Assembly (NCBI GenBank): GCA_019359675.1 | Contig: JAHHGX010000003.1 | Span: 1 to 64,000 of the forward strand | Length of the DNA stretch: 64,000 nucleotides | Source of the DNA: Calothrix sp. FI2-JRJ7 | GTDB taxonomy: Bacteria; Cyanobacteriota; Cyanobacteriia; Cyanobacteriales; Nostocaceae | Direction: 5' to 3' | In this document: one piece after another, positions 16,506 to 30,000 of the stretch | Position numbering within the stretch: position 1 is the first letter of the stretch | Layout of the letters: the number at the start of each line of letters is the position of its first letter | Notes under the pieces: model-generated | What the model was told of the DNA's origin: nothing | The model's database searches: none | Seen by the model: the letters and a program-made list of their open reading frames with translations, nothing else | Made by a program: the position numbers and the translations under genes

Positions 16506-16961
16506 ATGTCTTCTACCCAAGTATTCGAGCAATCAATTCAAATTAATGCCTCAGCCACCACGGTTGAACGTTGTATCACTGAGTTAAATTTAATGCATCG
16601 CTGGTTGAATCCGGCTTTACGTTGTTACCCTGTTGGTGATTGGGATACAAATGTTGGAGGAAAGAGTAAATTTGTGATTGAAGTGCCATTAATCAAGCCA
16701 ACGTTGAACAGTACAGTTGTAGAACGACAACCAGGACTGGTAGTTTGGGGTTTTGAAGGATTTTTTAAAGGCAAAGACCGCTGGGAATGTCAACCCAACA
16801 AAAATGGTACATGTCTACTGAACAGATTTGAATTTCAAATACCTAACCCTGTAATTAGCTGGGGTTTTAAGATATTTGCTGAAAAATTTACCAAAGAGGA
16901 TATGCAAGCGCAATTAAGGCGCCTGAAACGAGTTGCTGAAGAAGTCGGCGCCAGTAATTAA
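16506..16961 (+). CDS. SRPBCC-fold (START/polyketide cyclase-like) protein
   Basis: The 151-residue protein fits the SRPBCC ligand-binding fold. It begins with the typical strand and helix (VFEQSIQINASATTVERCIT), continues through the curved sheet (GLVVWGFEGFFKGKDRWEC) and ends in the long C-terminal helix with FTKEDMQAQLRRL. The fold binds hydrophobic small molecules and is found in lipid carriers and cyclases. No catalytic residues can be named. Start ATG 16506 is preceded by an AT-rich leader. Confidence 0.8.
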   Translation: MSSTQVFEQSIQINASATTVERCITELNLMHRWLNPALRCYPVGDWDTNVGGKSKFVIEVPLIKPTLNSTVVERQPGLVVWGFEGFFKGKDRWECQPNKNGTCLLNRFEFQIPNPVISWGFKIFAEKFTKEDMQAQLRRLKRVAEEVGASN

Positions 16962-17032
16962 ACAAATTAACGTATAAAGATGCTCCCTTCAAGTCAAGAT
17001 TTGCTGGATTGTCAAAAGGAGAAACGTTATCA

Positions 17033-17430
17033 CTATTTTTGAAGGCACCAGTTCAAAATGTCTTGTCCTAATTCTAAGTCACATGTGTTGGTATAGATTT
17101 GGGTAATTCCTAAACCGCCACTTCGACCACCATTTAACAGAACATCAAGGTCTCCATCGTTGTCGTAGTCGCCAAAGGTTGCTTCTCCATTCGCTACACC
17201 AACGAACACTTCGCCACTATCGCTAAACTTTTGCTCGCTGTCGTTACGGATAAGACGAGTTAAAGATTCGCCTGTTTCGGTTTTACCAATTGCGAGTAAA
17301 TCAATATCGCCATCTTTTTCGTAGTCTGCCCATTCAAGCGAACCGTTATCTACACCTTGTATATTTATTTAGTTACGGGTAAACTTACCTTCACCGTCAT
17401 TGCGGTAAATACTTAAGATTTGTTGTATAC
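17033..17430 (-). pseudogene. FG-GAP/VCBS repeat protein remnant
   Basis: The minus strand encodes repeat blades of an FG-GAP/VCBS surface protein: EWADYEKDGDIDLLAIGKT and FGDYDNDGDLDVLLNGG, each with the Ca-binding DxDxDxD loop. Upstream, IYRNDGEGKFTRN belongs to another blade, but an in-frame TAA at about 17370 splits the two. There is no start codon and the frame ends at TAG 17033-17035 after DILNW. Only about 130 codons remain of a protein that normally has several hundred. It may be a relic of another secreted protein near the type I secretion locus. Confidence 0.75.
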
Positions 17431-17566
17431 ATAAACATTAAAACAATATCCAATAAAAAAATACTAACTCAACTTGCATGTGTTGTAAATACCATTATTT
17501 TTGCAGCAAGAATAGGGAGAAAAAGAATTGCTTCTTTTTCTTCCTTTATATGAAATATATGAAGCA

Positions 17567-17824
17567 TTAACCAGGATTGAAGACTGCGTATTGTTCTGAG
17601 GCAGATGGTACAGATTCCTGTTCCTTGACCAGTTGAGATTCCTGTTCTTCCAAAACACGTAGCGATTCTTCAGGAACTTCTACGTTCAAAACTGTGGTAG
17701 GCGCCTTAGTGAGAAGCTCGACTCCACCTGCAACCTCGCGGTAAGGACGGTTGAAGAAATAGTTTAGCAAAGCTTCACGCTGTTGCTCGGTAATTAAGTA
17801 GACTTTTTGTTGAACGATTGGCAT
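17567..17824 (-). CDS. Small protein at the end of the secretion locus
   Basis: The 85-residue soluble protein has an N-terminal part rich in aromatic and polar residues (VYLITEQQREALLNYFFNRPY) and an acidic, Gln/Glu-rich C-terminal half. It follows the 5084-residue gene on the same strand after about 186 bases, so it may belong to the same transcript, though a hairpin lies between. It matches no family I know. A small accessory or regulatory role is only a guess. Confidence 0.5.
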   Translation of the reverse strand: MPIVQQKVYLITEQQREALLNYFFNRPYREVAGGVELLTKAPTTVLNVEVPEESLRVLEEQESQLVKEQESVPSASEQYAVFNPG

Positions 17825-17952
17825 AGCTTTTTAGCTTTATTTTTCCAAATAATTTAGAACTAATTAGAAGGCGTGTTATTAAAACGCCGTTTCTACCAAG
17901 TTAAGTATTTCACTGCATCTACTGCTATGTCATCCGAGAAATAACGTAAGTA

Positions 17953-17984
17953 AGCTCTCCAAGTTCTAAGGCGCCTGGAGAGCT
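17953..17984 (-). terminator. Hairpin after the 5084-residue gene
   Basis: Nine-base perfect arms (AGCTCTCCA / TGGAGAGCT) enclose a 14-base loop that includes GGCGCC. It lies 27 bases past the stop of the giant gene. The T-run is weak, so factor-independent termination is uncertain. Confidence 0.5.
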
Positions 17985-18010
17985 ATCAAAAGCAATTTAA
18001 CAGTAGCGTA

Positions 18011-21000
18011 TTAATTTCTCTTTTGACCATCAACACTGAGTATTGCTAGAAGCTGATTTGGGTCATCCAGATAAACAGTATCGTTGCCAAGACCAGTCAT
18101 AATGCTGGTATCCGCAGAAATTGCTTCTACAACAACAATATCTTCCCCTGAACCAAGTTGCACATTGACGCTATCGATATTGCCGTAATCAATTGTACCA
18201 GTTATACCCAAACCATTGATTTGTGTATCGCTAACGTAAGCAGTGCTATCTGTAACGTCGCCCGAATCATCTACATTTAGAGTATCGCGACCGACACCAC
18301 CACTGACAAAAAGTTTTGCGGCAATGTTCTCTACTGTTTGCTCGGAGTTGCTGACAGTAATGTTGTCATCACCGGCGCCACCTCTTACTGTGGTTTCGCC
18401 ATTGATGCTTTCGACATAAACCGTGTCATTACCGTTTGTAGTTTCAATATTGGTTTGACCATTGTGGGTACTTTCAACAACTACAATATCACTGCCAGAA
18501 CCAAGTTGCACATTGACGCTATCGATATTGCCGTAATCAATTGTACCAGTTATACCCAAACCATTGATTTGTGTATCGCTAACGTAAGCAGTGTTGTCTG
18601 TAGCATCGCCCGAATCATCTACATTTAGAGTATCGCGACCGACACCACCACTGACAAAAAGTTTTGCGGCAATGTTCTCTACTGTTTGCTCGGAGTTGCT
18701 GACAGTAATGTTGTCATCGCCGGCGCCACCTCTTACTGTGGTTTCGCCATTGATGCTTTCGACATAAACCGTGTCATTACCGTTTGTAGTTTCAATATTG
18801 GTTTGACCATTGTGGGTACTTTCAACAACTACAATATCACTGCCAGAACCAAGTTGCACATTGACGCTATCGATATTGCCGTAATCAATTGTACCAGTTA
18901 TACCCAAACCATTGATTTGTGTATCGCTAACGTAAGCAGTGTTGTCTGTAGCATCGCCCGAATCATCTACATTTAGAGTATCGTTACCAATACCACCGCT
19001 AACAAATAGTGTTGCAGCAATATTATCTGCTATTTGCTCAGAGTTGCTGACAGTAATGTTGTCATTACCGGCGCCACCTCTTACTCTTGTTTCGCCATTG
19101 ATGCTTTCAACATAAACCGTATCGTTACCGCTAGTAGTTTCAATGTTGGTTTGACCATTGTGAGTACTTTCAACAACTACAATATCACTGCCAGAACCAA
19201 GTCGTACATTGACGCTATCGATATTGCCGTAATCAATTGTACCAGTCATACCCAAACCATTGATTTGTGTATCGCTAACGTAAGCAGTGGTATCTGTAGC
19301 ATCGCCTGAATCATCTACATTGAGAGTATCGCGACCAATACCACCACTGACAAACAGTGTTGCGGCAATATTCTCTACTGTTTGCTCAGAGTTGCTGATA
19401 GTAATGTTGTCATCGTCGGCGCCACCTCTTACAGTTGTTTCGCCATTGATGCTTTCAACGTAAACGGTGTCGTTACCGCTTGTTGTTTCAATATTGGTTT
19501 GACCATTGTGAGTACTTTCAACAACTACAATATCACTGCCAGAACCAAGTCGCACATTGACGCTATCGATATTGCCGTAATCAATCGTACCAGTTATACC
19601 CAAACCATTAACTTGCGTATCAGTAATATAAGCAGTGTTATCTGTAGCATCGCCCGAATCATCTACATTTAGAGTATCGCGACCGATACCACCGCTAACA
19701 AACAGTGTTGCAGCAATATTATCTGCTATTTGCTCGAAGTTGCTGACAGTAATGTTATCATCGCCGGCGCCGCCTCTTACAGTTGTTTCGCCATTTATGC
19801 TTTCAACATAAACCGTGTCGTTACCGCTTGTAGTTTCAATGTTGGTTTGACCATTGTGAGTACTTTCAACAACTACAATATCATTGCCAGAACCAAGTTT
19901 CAGATTTACGTAATCAATGTTGCCGTAATCAACTGTACCAGTCATACCCAAGGCATTGATTTGCGTATCGGTAAGATACGCAGTATTATCTGTAACATCG
20001 CCCGAATCATCTACATTGAGAGTATCGCGACCGATACCACCACTGACAAAAAGTGTTGCAGCAATATTATCTGCTATTTGCTTAAAGTCACCAATGTTAA
20101 TTGTATCGTTGCCTGCTCTTGCCCAGAGATTAGTTGTAGTCGCTAGCTTATGGATATTGAAGTTATCGTTATCTCTATCGCCGTAAATTTCCATCCTGTT
20201 TGCATAAATCCAGCCGAAAATGTTGACTAAAGTACCTTCTGTATCTTGGTTGCCGTAATCGGCTTTAATCACAACATTACCACCAGCCTTGATTTCCGCA
20301 GTAGAATTAATTTGGAAATTATCACCAACTAAGAAGGTAACATCTTTGGCGGCGCTAACTTTTGCACCATCTACTAAGAGCAAATCTTCGCCTAAGTTAG
20401 AAGCTTCTATGACTGTTAATTGAATAAAGTCGTTGGCACTTACAGCTTGTTTCAAGTTTACGCCACCTGCAACTTCGGTTAAATCTATATAACCTCCTGT
20501 CACAACATCAAGTAAGCCTTTTACTCCAGAAGCAGTTTTACCATCAATGTTCGTAAGAGCGGCGCCATCTGAGAATGCAGTATTGTTTAAGAAATCAGTG
20601 TTACCTTTAATGTTGGTGGTAGTTGTACCAGCATCAATGATAATATCGCCTCCAGCAATGATTTTGGTAAAGTCGTAAAGCGCAGCAACTGCTGTATTTG
20701 AGTTATTGGTTGTTTGACGAATTGCGATATTTACATCTCCCGCACTGCTTGTCATTGTTTTTACATCTACAGTGACAGGATTACTATCTAGTTGTTGCGC
20801 GGTTAAATCGAGGAAAATAGAGTTTTGAGCTGTAGTGTCAAGAGAAATGTTATGAGAAGATACATCGGATGTAACTGGAGCGTAACCTTGATTTAACTGA
20901 GCGATAATTCGTTGCCCGTTCGCCCCAATGCTACCCAAAGCTGTTATCTTCAGGTCACGAGTAATAATTTTCTGATTTGTACCTCGACTGAAAATATTCC

Positions 21001-24000
21001 CTTGACTATAAAGAACCGTGCTGTCGTGGGGGTTATCAATCACACCTTGTAAAATCAAGTCAGAATTTCCCTTGTTTGTAATGGTGACAACAGTGGGGTT
21101 GACGGGGAGGATATTAGGGGGAGTGAGATTGGTAGTTGCAATGGTTTTATTGTTAACTTTAACCTGGTCATACTTAATCTGCGGCATCCCGACGGAATTA
21201 ATTACTGACATGTTATTGATGACAAAATTTTTGTTGGAAGAGTTTTCAAGTTGTACCGTATCGTATGCTGGGTCAACAATGGTGTATTTACCTCTATCAG
21301 TAAATTGTCCGTTTTTGGCCATTTCGGGAGTGCGAGAAGGAATAATAAAGTTAACGTCTCCAACTTTGGTGTTATCGATACTATTGACAGTAATATCTGT
21401 AGCGGTGACATTGACGGTGACATTCTGGCTTTGCTGAACAACTACGCCGTTTTGGTCAATAATCAGGACAGGGTTAACATCGCGTCTGTTAAGGATGACA
21501 TTGGAGTTAAAATGAATAATTGGTGTAGGAGTATATTTCTCATCTTTTGATTCAGAACCAAAATCAAACAATAGTTTTTTGCTTTCGGCTACGCTAATGC
21601 TATTAAAGTTTTCAAAATCAGAGATAACGTTGAGTTTGTAAACCTCAATTGTAGAGTTAGCATCTGTGAACACCTTAGCTGTTAACGGCATGATGTTGGT
21701 GACTTCACTGTCTGTATCGCCACCGAATGAAGCACAAGCAGCAAGAGCAATGGCACTACTATTAACGTTTTTATATTTGGCATCAAGTGTGACGTTATCG
21801 CCTTTGAGATAGGCGCCCGAACCAATATAAACGGTAACATCACTGCCAGTTAAGTCAACTTTTGCGTGAGCATCTATATTGCCAATAAAACCTCCACCAC
21901 TTGCCATAGATAAAGCTCCTGGGTTAAGGGTATCAACAACAGCTTCAACGGTTAAACTGCGCGCTTCGAGGCGTACATTATCATTAATATTGGTGGTGTT
22001 ACTACCATCAAATTTAAAACTGCTATCTCCATCGGCATCACCGTATAAACCAATACCATTACCAAACGCTAGTATAATTCCATTTGTGTTGCTGGCCGAA
22101 CGCACTAAAAGAGTATCGTTGGAAGTAATGTTGGCGCCGTTTTTAATAGTAGTGGTGGTGTTATTGGTAACGCTTGCATGGGCATCGGCATCAGCAAAGG
22201 TAATTGCAGAACCAGCGGCGCCACTAGCCGAAACATTCAGCGTTTGGTTAGATAGCCCAGTAACGTTAACGTTACCTTGAGCTTTAATTTGGGCAGAAAA
22301 ACCAACATCAGTATTATTTGTATTATTGACAGTTACATTAATCTTAGAAGCTCCAACTGCAATAGCACCCAAGACATCTGATTCGGTGGCGCCAGTGACT
22401 TCTACGCTAGACAAAGAAGTAACAGAGACATTACCTTTGGCTGTAATCGAAACACTATTACCCACATAGGTATTCATAGTCGGGGTAATATTAAGTGTGG
22501 CAAGAGTGGCGTTCCCACCAATTAAACCACCTGCTGAGGCTTCCGCGTAGGCTGAGAATTTATTATCGCCTTGGCTAGGTACAGTCGCAGTTGCCCCCGT
22601 TGACAGTAAATGTTTGTTCCCTGTGGCAGTTGAATTATCAATGTCAAAATGAATGTTATGAGTACCCGTACTAGTTGCTGTTAAATCAATTACATCTTCT
22701 TTAGTAAAGAGGTGATTCAACCCCATACTTATTGCGTCGCTTAAACTTAACTTCAGGGCTGCTCCTCCCTTACTGTTAGCAAGCTTGAATGAATTTTGAG
22801 TGGCGCCGATAACGTAATATGAAACTCCTGGCTCTAGCTCTTTTAAACCCTTGGTAAAAATAAGTTGATGGCTATTGGTATCAGACCCAAAATCAATACC
22901 GATGTCATTTTCGGCGTTAATTAAAGAACTAGCTAGCTTAAATTGATTGCTGTTAACTTGAATGATGTAGTAGGTTGTTTCAGTCATTAATCCAGTTAAA
23001 GCTGTACCTGAAGCTTTATAGGTGACTTGTTGACCTGTGGTAAAACCGTGATTGTTGACAGTAATGGTATTAGTATTTACAGTGTCGTCAGTGTAACTAA
23101 AGTTTAGTTGCTCAACTTCTTGAACCTTTAGTCCTGTAGCGGTAATTTTATGGCTACTATTGAGCGCAGCACTTGTAATATCAATAGCTTGACCATATCT
23201 CGTTGTAGATAGTCGGAAGTTATCATCGTCAACTTTGATTAAATAATAAGTTTGCCCACTAGTTAAACCACCCAAGGCTGTCTCTGTTGTACTGTATGTA
23301 ACTTCGTCCCCATCTGCAAATCCGTGATTTGCTGATTTGATGGTATTCTCAGCAGTAACATCAGTACTTAAGTTCAGCACACTATTACTTTGAGCATCTT
23401 GAGGAATCTCTTTAACAACAATAAATTGAGCCGAACGTTGTTGATAGCTGACAGTATCACCATTTTGGAAACCATGATTGTTTATGCCGATGACCGTATC
23501 TAAACCGACAGTGTTAATGTTGGTGATTCCTGTTTCTTTAGTAATTGGAGTGGATGAAGGATTGGCAGTTAGTTTAATAGTGCTGCTATCAATTACTTTG
23601 ACATAGTAAGTATTTCCTGAAACTAAACCACCAACAGCACTTCCTCCACTAGCTTCATACACTACTTTATCGCCATCTCTAAAGCTGTGATTACTACCAA
23701 ACTTGATTGTATTGAATTTTACGTCAACTTGTGTGGCATTAAACTCGCTGCCTAATTTTACTGTTTTACTATCAACCGCTATCACGTTATAGCTACTTTG
23801 GTTTTTGAGTCCATTAATATCGCTACCACCACCATTGGTATATACCACTTGGTCACCTGTTTTCAAACCGCGCTCACTGTTAAAGGTAATAGTATTTTTA
23901 CCGTTATTAACAGCACTCTTCGGGTCAAGGGAAGTATCGCTAACAGTAATTGGTTTACCTAAACGACTTTCAACAGTGACATTGTTTGCTTCTATGATTG

Positions 24001-27000
24001 AGGAAGACCCAATATACGTATTTATATTTGGGTTAACATTAACTTCAGCTATGGACACACCAACAGCTATGGCGCCGATACTCACTCCTTTGGCTTCTGC
24101 ATCCCCATCGAGTGTGACATCAGAAACAATTTGTACATCTTGGGCAACCTGAATCTTCGCGTTATCCCCAACATAAGCTTTTACCGTGGGGCTAACGGTG
24201 GCAGTAGGTACAGAGCCATTACCTGATATGATACCTCCAGCAGCAGATTGGCTGATGGCGGATACAGCTTCTTTGGCTGTTGCGTTGACATTCAAACTAT
24301 TTGCATTTTGAATTTGTACCCCATTACCGAGATAAGCTTGGGTAGTTCCTGATTCTTTTGTATTGGCAATTACGACTCCAACGGCAGCGGCGCCAACTGA
24401 TGCACCCCAACCTTCGGCTTTTAAATTAGAAGATGAACCAGCAGTTACATTGATATTATTAGCTTTGTTGATTCTCGTACCTGAGTCAATGTAAGCATTG
24501 GTATTGTTGTTAGAAGTGAGGTACGAAACAGCAGCCCCTAAACCGACTAATCCGGCTGTACCAGCAATTGTCTGTACCTTACTAGAATCTACTAAGCCTG
24601 TTGCCAGAATGTTCAAGTTGCTGCCTACGGTCAAATTGGCGTTTGCACCTACATAAGCTGAAGTGTTATGGGTAATATTGGCAATACCCACAGAGCCACC
24701 TGCACCGAGAAGACCTCCTAAAGCAAGGGCGCCTGATGTAATGCCTAGTTTTGTGGTTTCATCACTAATAATATTAATTTGACCACCAGCATTGATGCTT
24801 CCAGAAATAAAGGCGGTTGTACCTTGAATTGCTCCAGGATTTGAGGACAAATCGTTAACAATATCTTTCTTCGTCCTGATATTTTGATTGCCTTGGCTAT
24901 CTTTGCCCATACCATCAATATCAGAAAGTTGTTTATTGACTTTATCCTTAGTGTCATCTGCGGCTGTCAGGGCATCACTAGACATTCCACCGCTAACATT
25001 GACTACTGAAACGGCGCCTGATACTCCTAGCCCCTTACCACCAGCGGCAGCAACTACTAGAGAATTAACATCTTTCTTGGCTTTCGCCTCTACATTTACA
25101 TTCTTGAGGGCATTAACGCTTGCATTATCGATAAAGGCAGAAGTGCCATTTTTAACTGTAGTAACGTCAATTGTTGCACCAACGCCACCTGCTCCAATAG
25201 CCCCCGCTCCAGCCTTGACATCTACATTGCTGTCATTGAAGGCTTTAACAACAACGCTTTGTTCTGCATTGGCGCCAGTGTTGTTACTGTTGATAGAACC
25301 ACCACTTATATAGGTTTGAGTCGTATCTTTAAACGAATTGACGGCGATGGATGCTGCAAAACCGAGGGCGCCCGCAGAAGCTGTGCCAATCGTTACTTCT
25401 AAATCTTCTTCACTAGTGGCAATTACTGCTAAACCTTGCATCACTTCTGTGCCACCACTGCCATCAGCTTTGGAAACGGTAACGCTTTGATTACCTAAAG
25501 CGTTGACATTTGCCCCACTTAGATATGCCTGGGTACTGTTATTTAAATTATTGACAACAATCGTGGCGCCTACACCCGCTAAACCTGCACTAGCAGTACC
25601 ACCTTTGGTGTCCATACTATTGACAGAATTTGCCAGAACACCGACACTGCCAGTAGCCCTTAAATTGCCACCTTGAATATAGGCAGAAACTTTGTTGCTC
25701 ATTTCATTAACAGCAACAGAACCGCCTAAACCTACAAATAAACCAGCAGCACCACCGACTGCTATAGTTTCAATAGTGCCTTCGCCATTTGCATTAATTA
25801 AAACATTACCTGCTGTATTAATGGTCGAATCTTGAGCATAAGCTTTAACAGTATTACCAATGTTGTTATAAGCTACAGCCGCTCCAACACCTCCTTTTAT
25901 GCCAACACTTATTTGTCCTGCAAGGGATTTAATTGTTGCTGTATCCTTAGCCGAAATTTCTAGGCTACTAGCAGAAACATTTGCATTTAAGGCATAGGCA
26001 GAGATTGTATTGGTAATGTTATTCACCGAGACTGACCCGGTTAATGCAACTGCTCCAGCAACAGAAGCACCTGCTGACAAGCTTTCAATTGTTTCTGCTC
26101 CCGTTGCTAAGATTTTTACCTGTCCAGCAGTAGAAGTAATATTGCTGCTGTTAATATAAGCTTCAGTAGTACTGCTAGAATTATTGACTGCAACTGCTGC
26201 ACCAACTGCCGCAGTACCAGAAGCGTTAGCTTGACCAGCTAAAGATTTAATAGTGGCAATATTGGTAGCGAGAACCTCAACATTTTGTTGAGTCTGAACA
26301 GTGGCATTATTGCTGATGTAGGCTGATGTGGTGGTTTTAATATTATTGACTGTTACCGAGCCTCCAGCGGCAAACGTTCCTGCTCCCGTTCCACCAGCCG
26401 TAATGTTGCTAATTCCGGCTGTTAAATTGCTTTTAACTGTAATTACATTTGCCGTCACCTGCGACCCACTAATGTAGCTTTGAACTTTATTACCTACATT
26501 GTTAGTTGAAACAGATGCTCCAATAGCTGCTGTACCACCTACAGTCAGTTGACCAGCTAGGGATTCAATCTTGGAGTAGTCTGTAGCGCTTATATCTACT
26601 AATTGAGCAGCTTGAACTTTTGCGTTGGTAATATGAGCGTTAGTAACGGTGTTGATATTATTGACAGAAACTGCACCACCTGCGGCAAAAGTTCCGGCGC
26701 CTGTTCCACCTACGGTTGCATTGCGAATAAGGGCGTTTAAATCAGCTTTAAGCGAAACACTATTTGCCGTTGCTGTGGTTTGACCGCTAATGAACGCATT
26801 TACTTTGTTATTAATGTAATTAGTGGAAACAGCGGCGCCAACCCCAACCTTGCCACCAATAGAAATCTGACCAGCTATGGATTCAATTTTGGAGTTATCG
26901 GTAGCTGTAAGCTTCACCTGTTGAGCAGCGTTGACAGTTGAATTATTGCTAATATGAGCATCAGTAACAGTATTGATTCTGTTAACAGAAACCGAGCCAG

Positions 27001-30000
27001 CAACAGCAACCTTACCTCCTGCACCACCGATTGTTATCGCATTAATTTCGGTCTTAAGATTAGCATCGAGGAGTATACTGCCATTTGTAGACTTGACGGT
27101 AGAATTATCGATAAAGGTGTGGAATTTATTATTGATAATGTTAATGGCAACCGATGCACCAATCCCAGTACCACCTTTAGAAATGCCAATACCACCAGCT
27201 AAGGAGTTAATTCCTTGTTTAGGAATATCTTCGTTGTCTAAAGGAGTTGCGATGAAAGCAGAAGCTCTACTAAACCAATTGCCTGGTTTTACTTGTTCTG
27301 GTTGATTAGCTTTTAATTCAATATTGTTTTTGGCAGTGACTTTACTGTTACCTTTGATACTAGACTCTAGCTTGTTATTGAGGATATTGACGGTTACTGA
27401 CCCACCAACGGCAATTTGAGTACCTCCACTTCCTCCCAGAGCAACGGAATTAACTAAAGCAGTGGAGGTTGCCTGTATGGTTAGACTTCCATTGTTAGAG
27501 GTGACGGTGGAGCCAGGTTTAGAAGTTGATATTTGATCTTTTGGATTGCGGTCTCCGATATAAGCTAAGACATTGTTGCTGGTAACATTAACTGCGATTG
27601 CGGCGCCGACAGCACTACCACTTTTTGCAAATGCAAGTCCACCACTCAAAGAATTTGTCATCGATTGGTCGCTCGCAGCAAGGTTAATATTGCTATTTGC
27701 TGTCACATTACTACCGTTTGTAATGTAGGAAGCGATGGTATTATTAATGACGTTAACCGACACAGAACCACCTAAAGCAAAGTTATTACCAATGGAACCA
27801 CCAACACTAAGGAGGTCGATTTGGGAAGTAGAAGTGCTAGCTAAACTTAAAGCCCCTGCCTGCGTTATTGTGGAGTTATCTATGTAGCTAAGAATGTTGT
27901 TCTTAATAATGTTAACGCCAATCGAGGCGCCAATACTATTACCTCCACTAACAGCAATCCCACCAGATACAGATTGAATTACTGAATCATCTGTAGCTCT
28001 TAACGTGACATTACCACCTTGGGTATTAATTAAAGGGCTATTGCTAATGTAGGCAGTGACATCATTTGCAATATTGTTGACAGCAACAGAGCCTGCAAAA
28101 CTTAGTCCGCCTTGACTACCACTGAAGGCAATGCCAGCAGTCAGCGCGACAATACTGCCTGTAGAATTGGCGGTTAAAGACAGCGCCCCGTTGGTTATAA
28201 TACTCGATTTATCAATATAGGCGTTATTCTTATTTCTCAAAAGATTGACGGCAATACCAGCCCCAATGCCTTTACCTTGTCCTCCCCCAGCAGAAACACC
28301 TATCCCACCGGAAATTGCAAAGATATCGGATTTTCCTTCACTAGTTAAGGTAATGTTACCCGTTCCGCTCAGGGTGCTATTTTGAATCGAGGCTGTAGTG
28401 CTATTGGAGAGCGAGTTCCAAGAGAAGGTTCCTGCGGCTCCTATACCTCCAGAGGTGCTACTTTTGCTTACTCCCAAAGAAGCTGTGATGGAGCGAATAT
28501 CATTATCACTGGTGGCATTAAGTTCGATGCCATTGTGAGTCAAATTGCTGTTTCTAATTTCGGCTTTGGTGTCACCTTTAATCGAATTGAAAGAAATACC
28601 CACACCAAAACCGTTAGAAGCTTTGCCCCTTCCGTTGTCAGAGGAGTAACTTGCAGACCCAGCAATCGCCCAAATCGAAGAACTCCCCGACTTACCAATT
28701 GTATATTCCCCTTCATTCGGCGCGTTTGACCCATCCCGTGCTTCTAAAGTAGTTTTGCCCTTAATCTTTCCTTTTACCCCGTCAGCATAGGCAAGGGTAT
28801 CGTAGTCAATAATATTAACTGCTACAGAACCCGCAACCTGAGTCCCTGGATTATCTGTCCCTCCAGCGGCACCAGCATTAACGGCAACAATATCTCCATC
28901 TCGAATCGCGCGTTGGGTGAGTGTTTCTTCAATATCTAAGTTTGCTTCTTTAATAAAAGATGAGGTTTCACCCGTTAAAATATTGATGCCAACTGCACCT
29001 GCAATTCCGTTGGAACTCTTTTGGAATGTATCGCCACTTGCATTAGAAGAAAGAGCTACTGAACCACCAATTGCAATTAAATTTGTATTATTACCACTGA
29101 TTAAATCAAGTTTTTTGGCTTTAACTGTTCCTGCATCATTGATAAAAGCTTTTGTGTTATCTGTAATTAAGTTAAAGTTAACAACTCCAGATATACCAAG
29201 CCCATACTTCTGACTTGGTTTTTGTTTTGTTGAATTATTAAAATCACTTTGCCCTTCATTAAACAACCCAGGTAGGGATTCACCATCTAAAGCACCATCA
29301 AGATCGCTAAAGAGGGGTTGAATATCAGTCCCATCTAAGGGATCTGCATTCGGGTCGTTTTGCGGTTGCGATGCCTGTTGCTCGGGAGGCTTTTGAGAAG
29401 AACTCTTACTTCCTGCTAAACCCACCGTAACGACTACACCATCACTTTGAGCATTGAGTTTGAGATTTTTAGCATTGATATTCGTGCCTTTAGTCCCAGC
29501 AGCTTGAGTATCTGGAGTTCCAATAAAGGCTTGGGTATCGCGCGAAATCGTATTAATACCGACTGAAACTCCAATAACACTACCACTACCTCCTCCAGTA
29601 GCTACACTACCTACTACATTGATATGGGTAGTATCATCAATTGCCTCTACGGTGACATCACTACCACCTGTAACTTTAACCCCAGTACCAAGGGAAGCAT
29701 GAGTATTGCTATTTTGGTAAATAAAACCGATAGAACCTGCAAGGGCAAAATCACTACCCTGAGAACCCGCTTGTGTTAGAGAAACATGCAGAATATCTGC
29801 ATTACCTTTCACATTTAGAGCGCCATCTGCCCCCGCATGGATTAATACCCCATCTTCTACAGTGGCAAAGGTGTCATTATCCATCACTGCGACAAATAAA
29901 GAACCACCCGCTCCTTTACGTACACCATCCGCACCATAATTCAATACTGATGCCCATGAGTCTTTACCCTTTGCCGCGTTAATAACATTTTCATTTAAAT

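Noticed and set aside
18060-20100. CRISPR-like array
   Set aside because: The repeats are coding, contiguous and 348 bases long without spacers. No direct repeat of 25-40 bases with unique spacers was seen anywhere.
18338-20146. A set of 91-138 codon plus-strand ORFs spaced 348 bases apart
   Set aside because: They are antisense shadows of the tandem repeats in the giant minus-strand gene.
24888-25313. Long plus-strand ORF opposite the giant gene
   Set aside because: It is a low-complexity shadow (Ala/Pro/Leu/Thr-rich) caused by the Gly/Asn-rich codons of the real gene.
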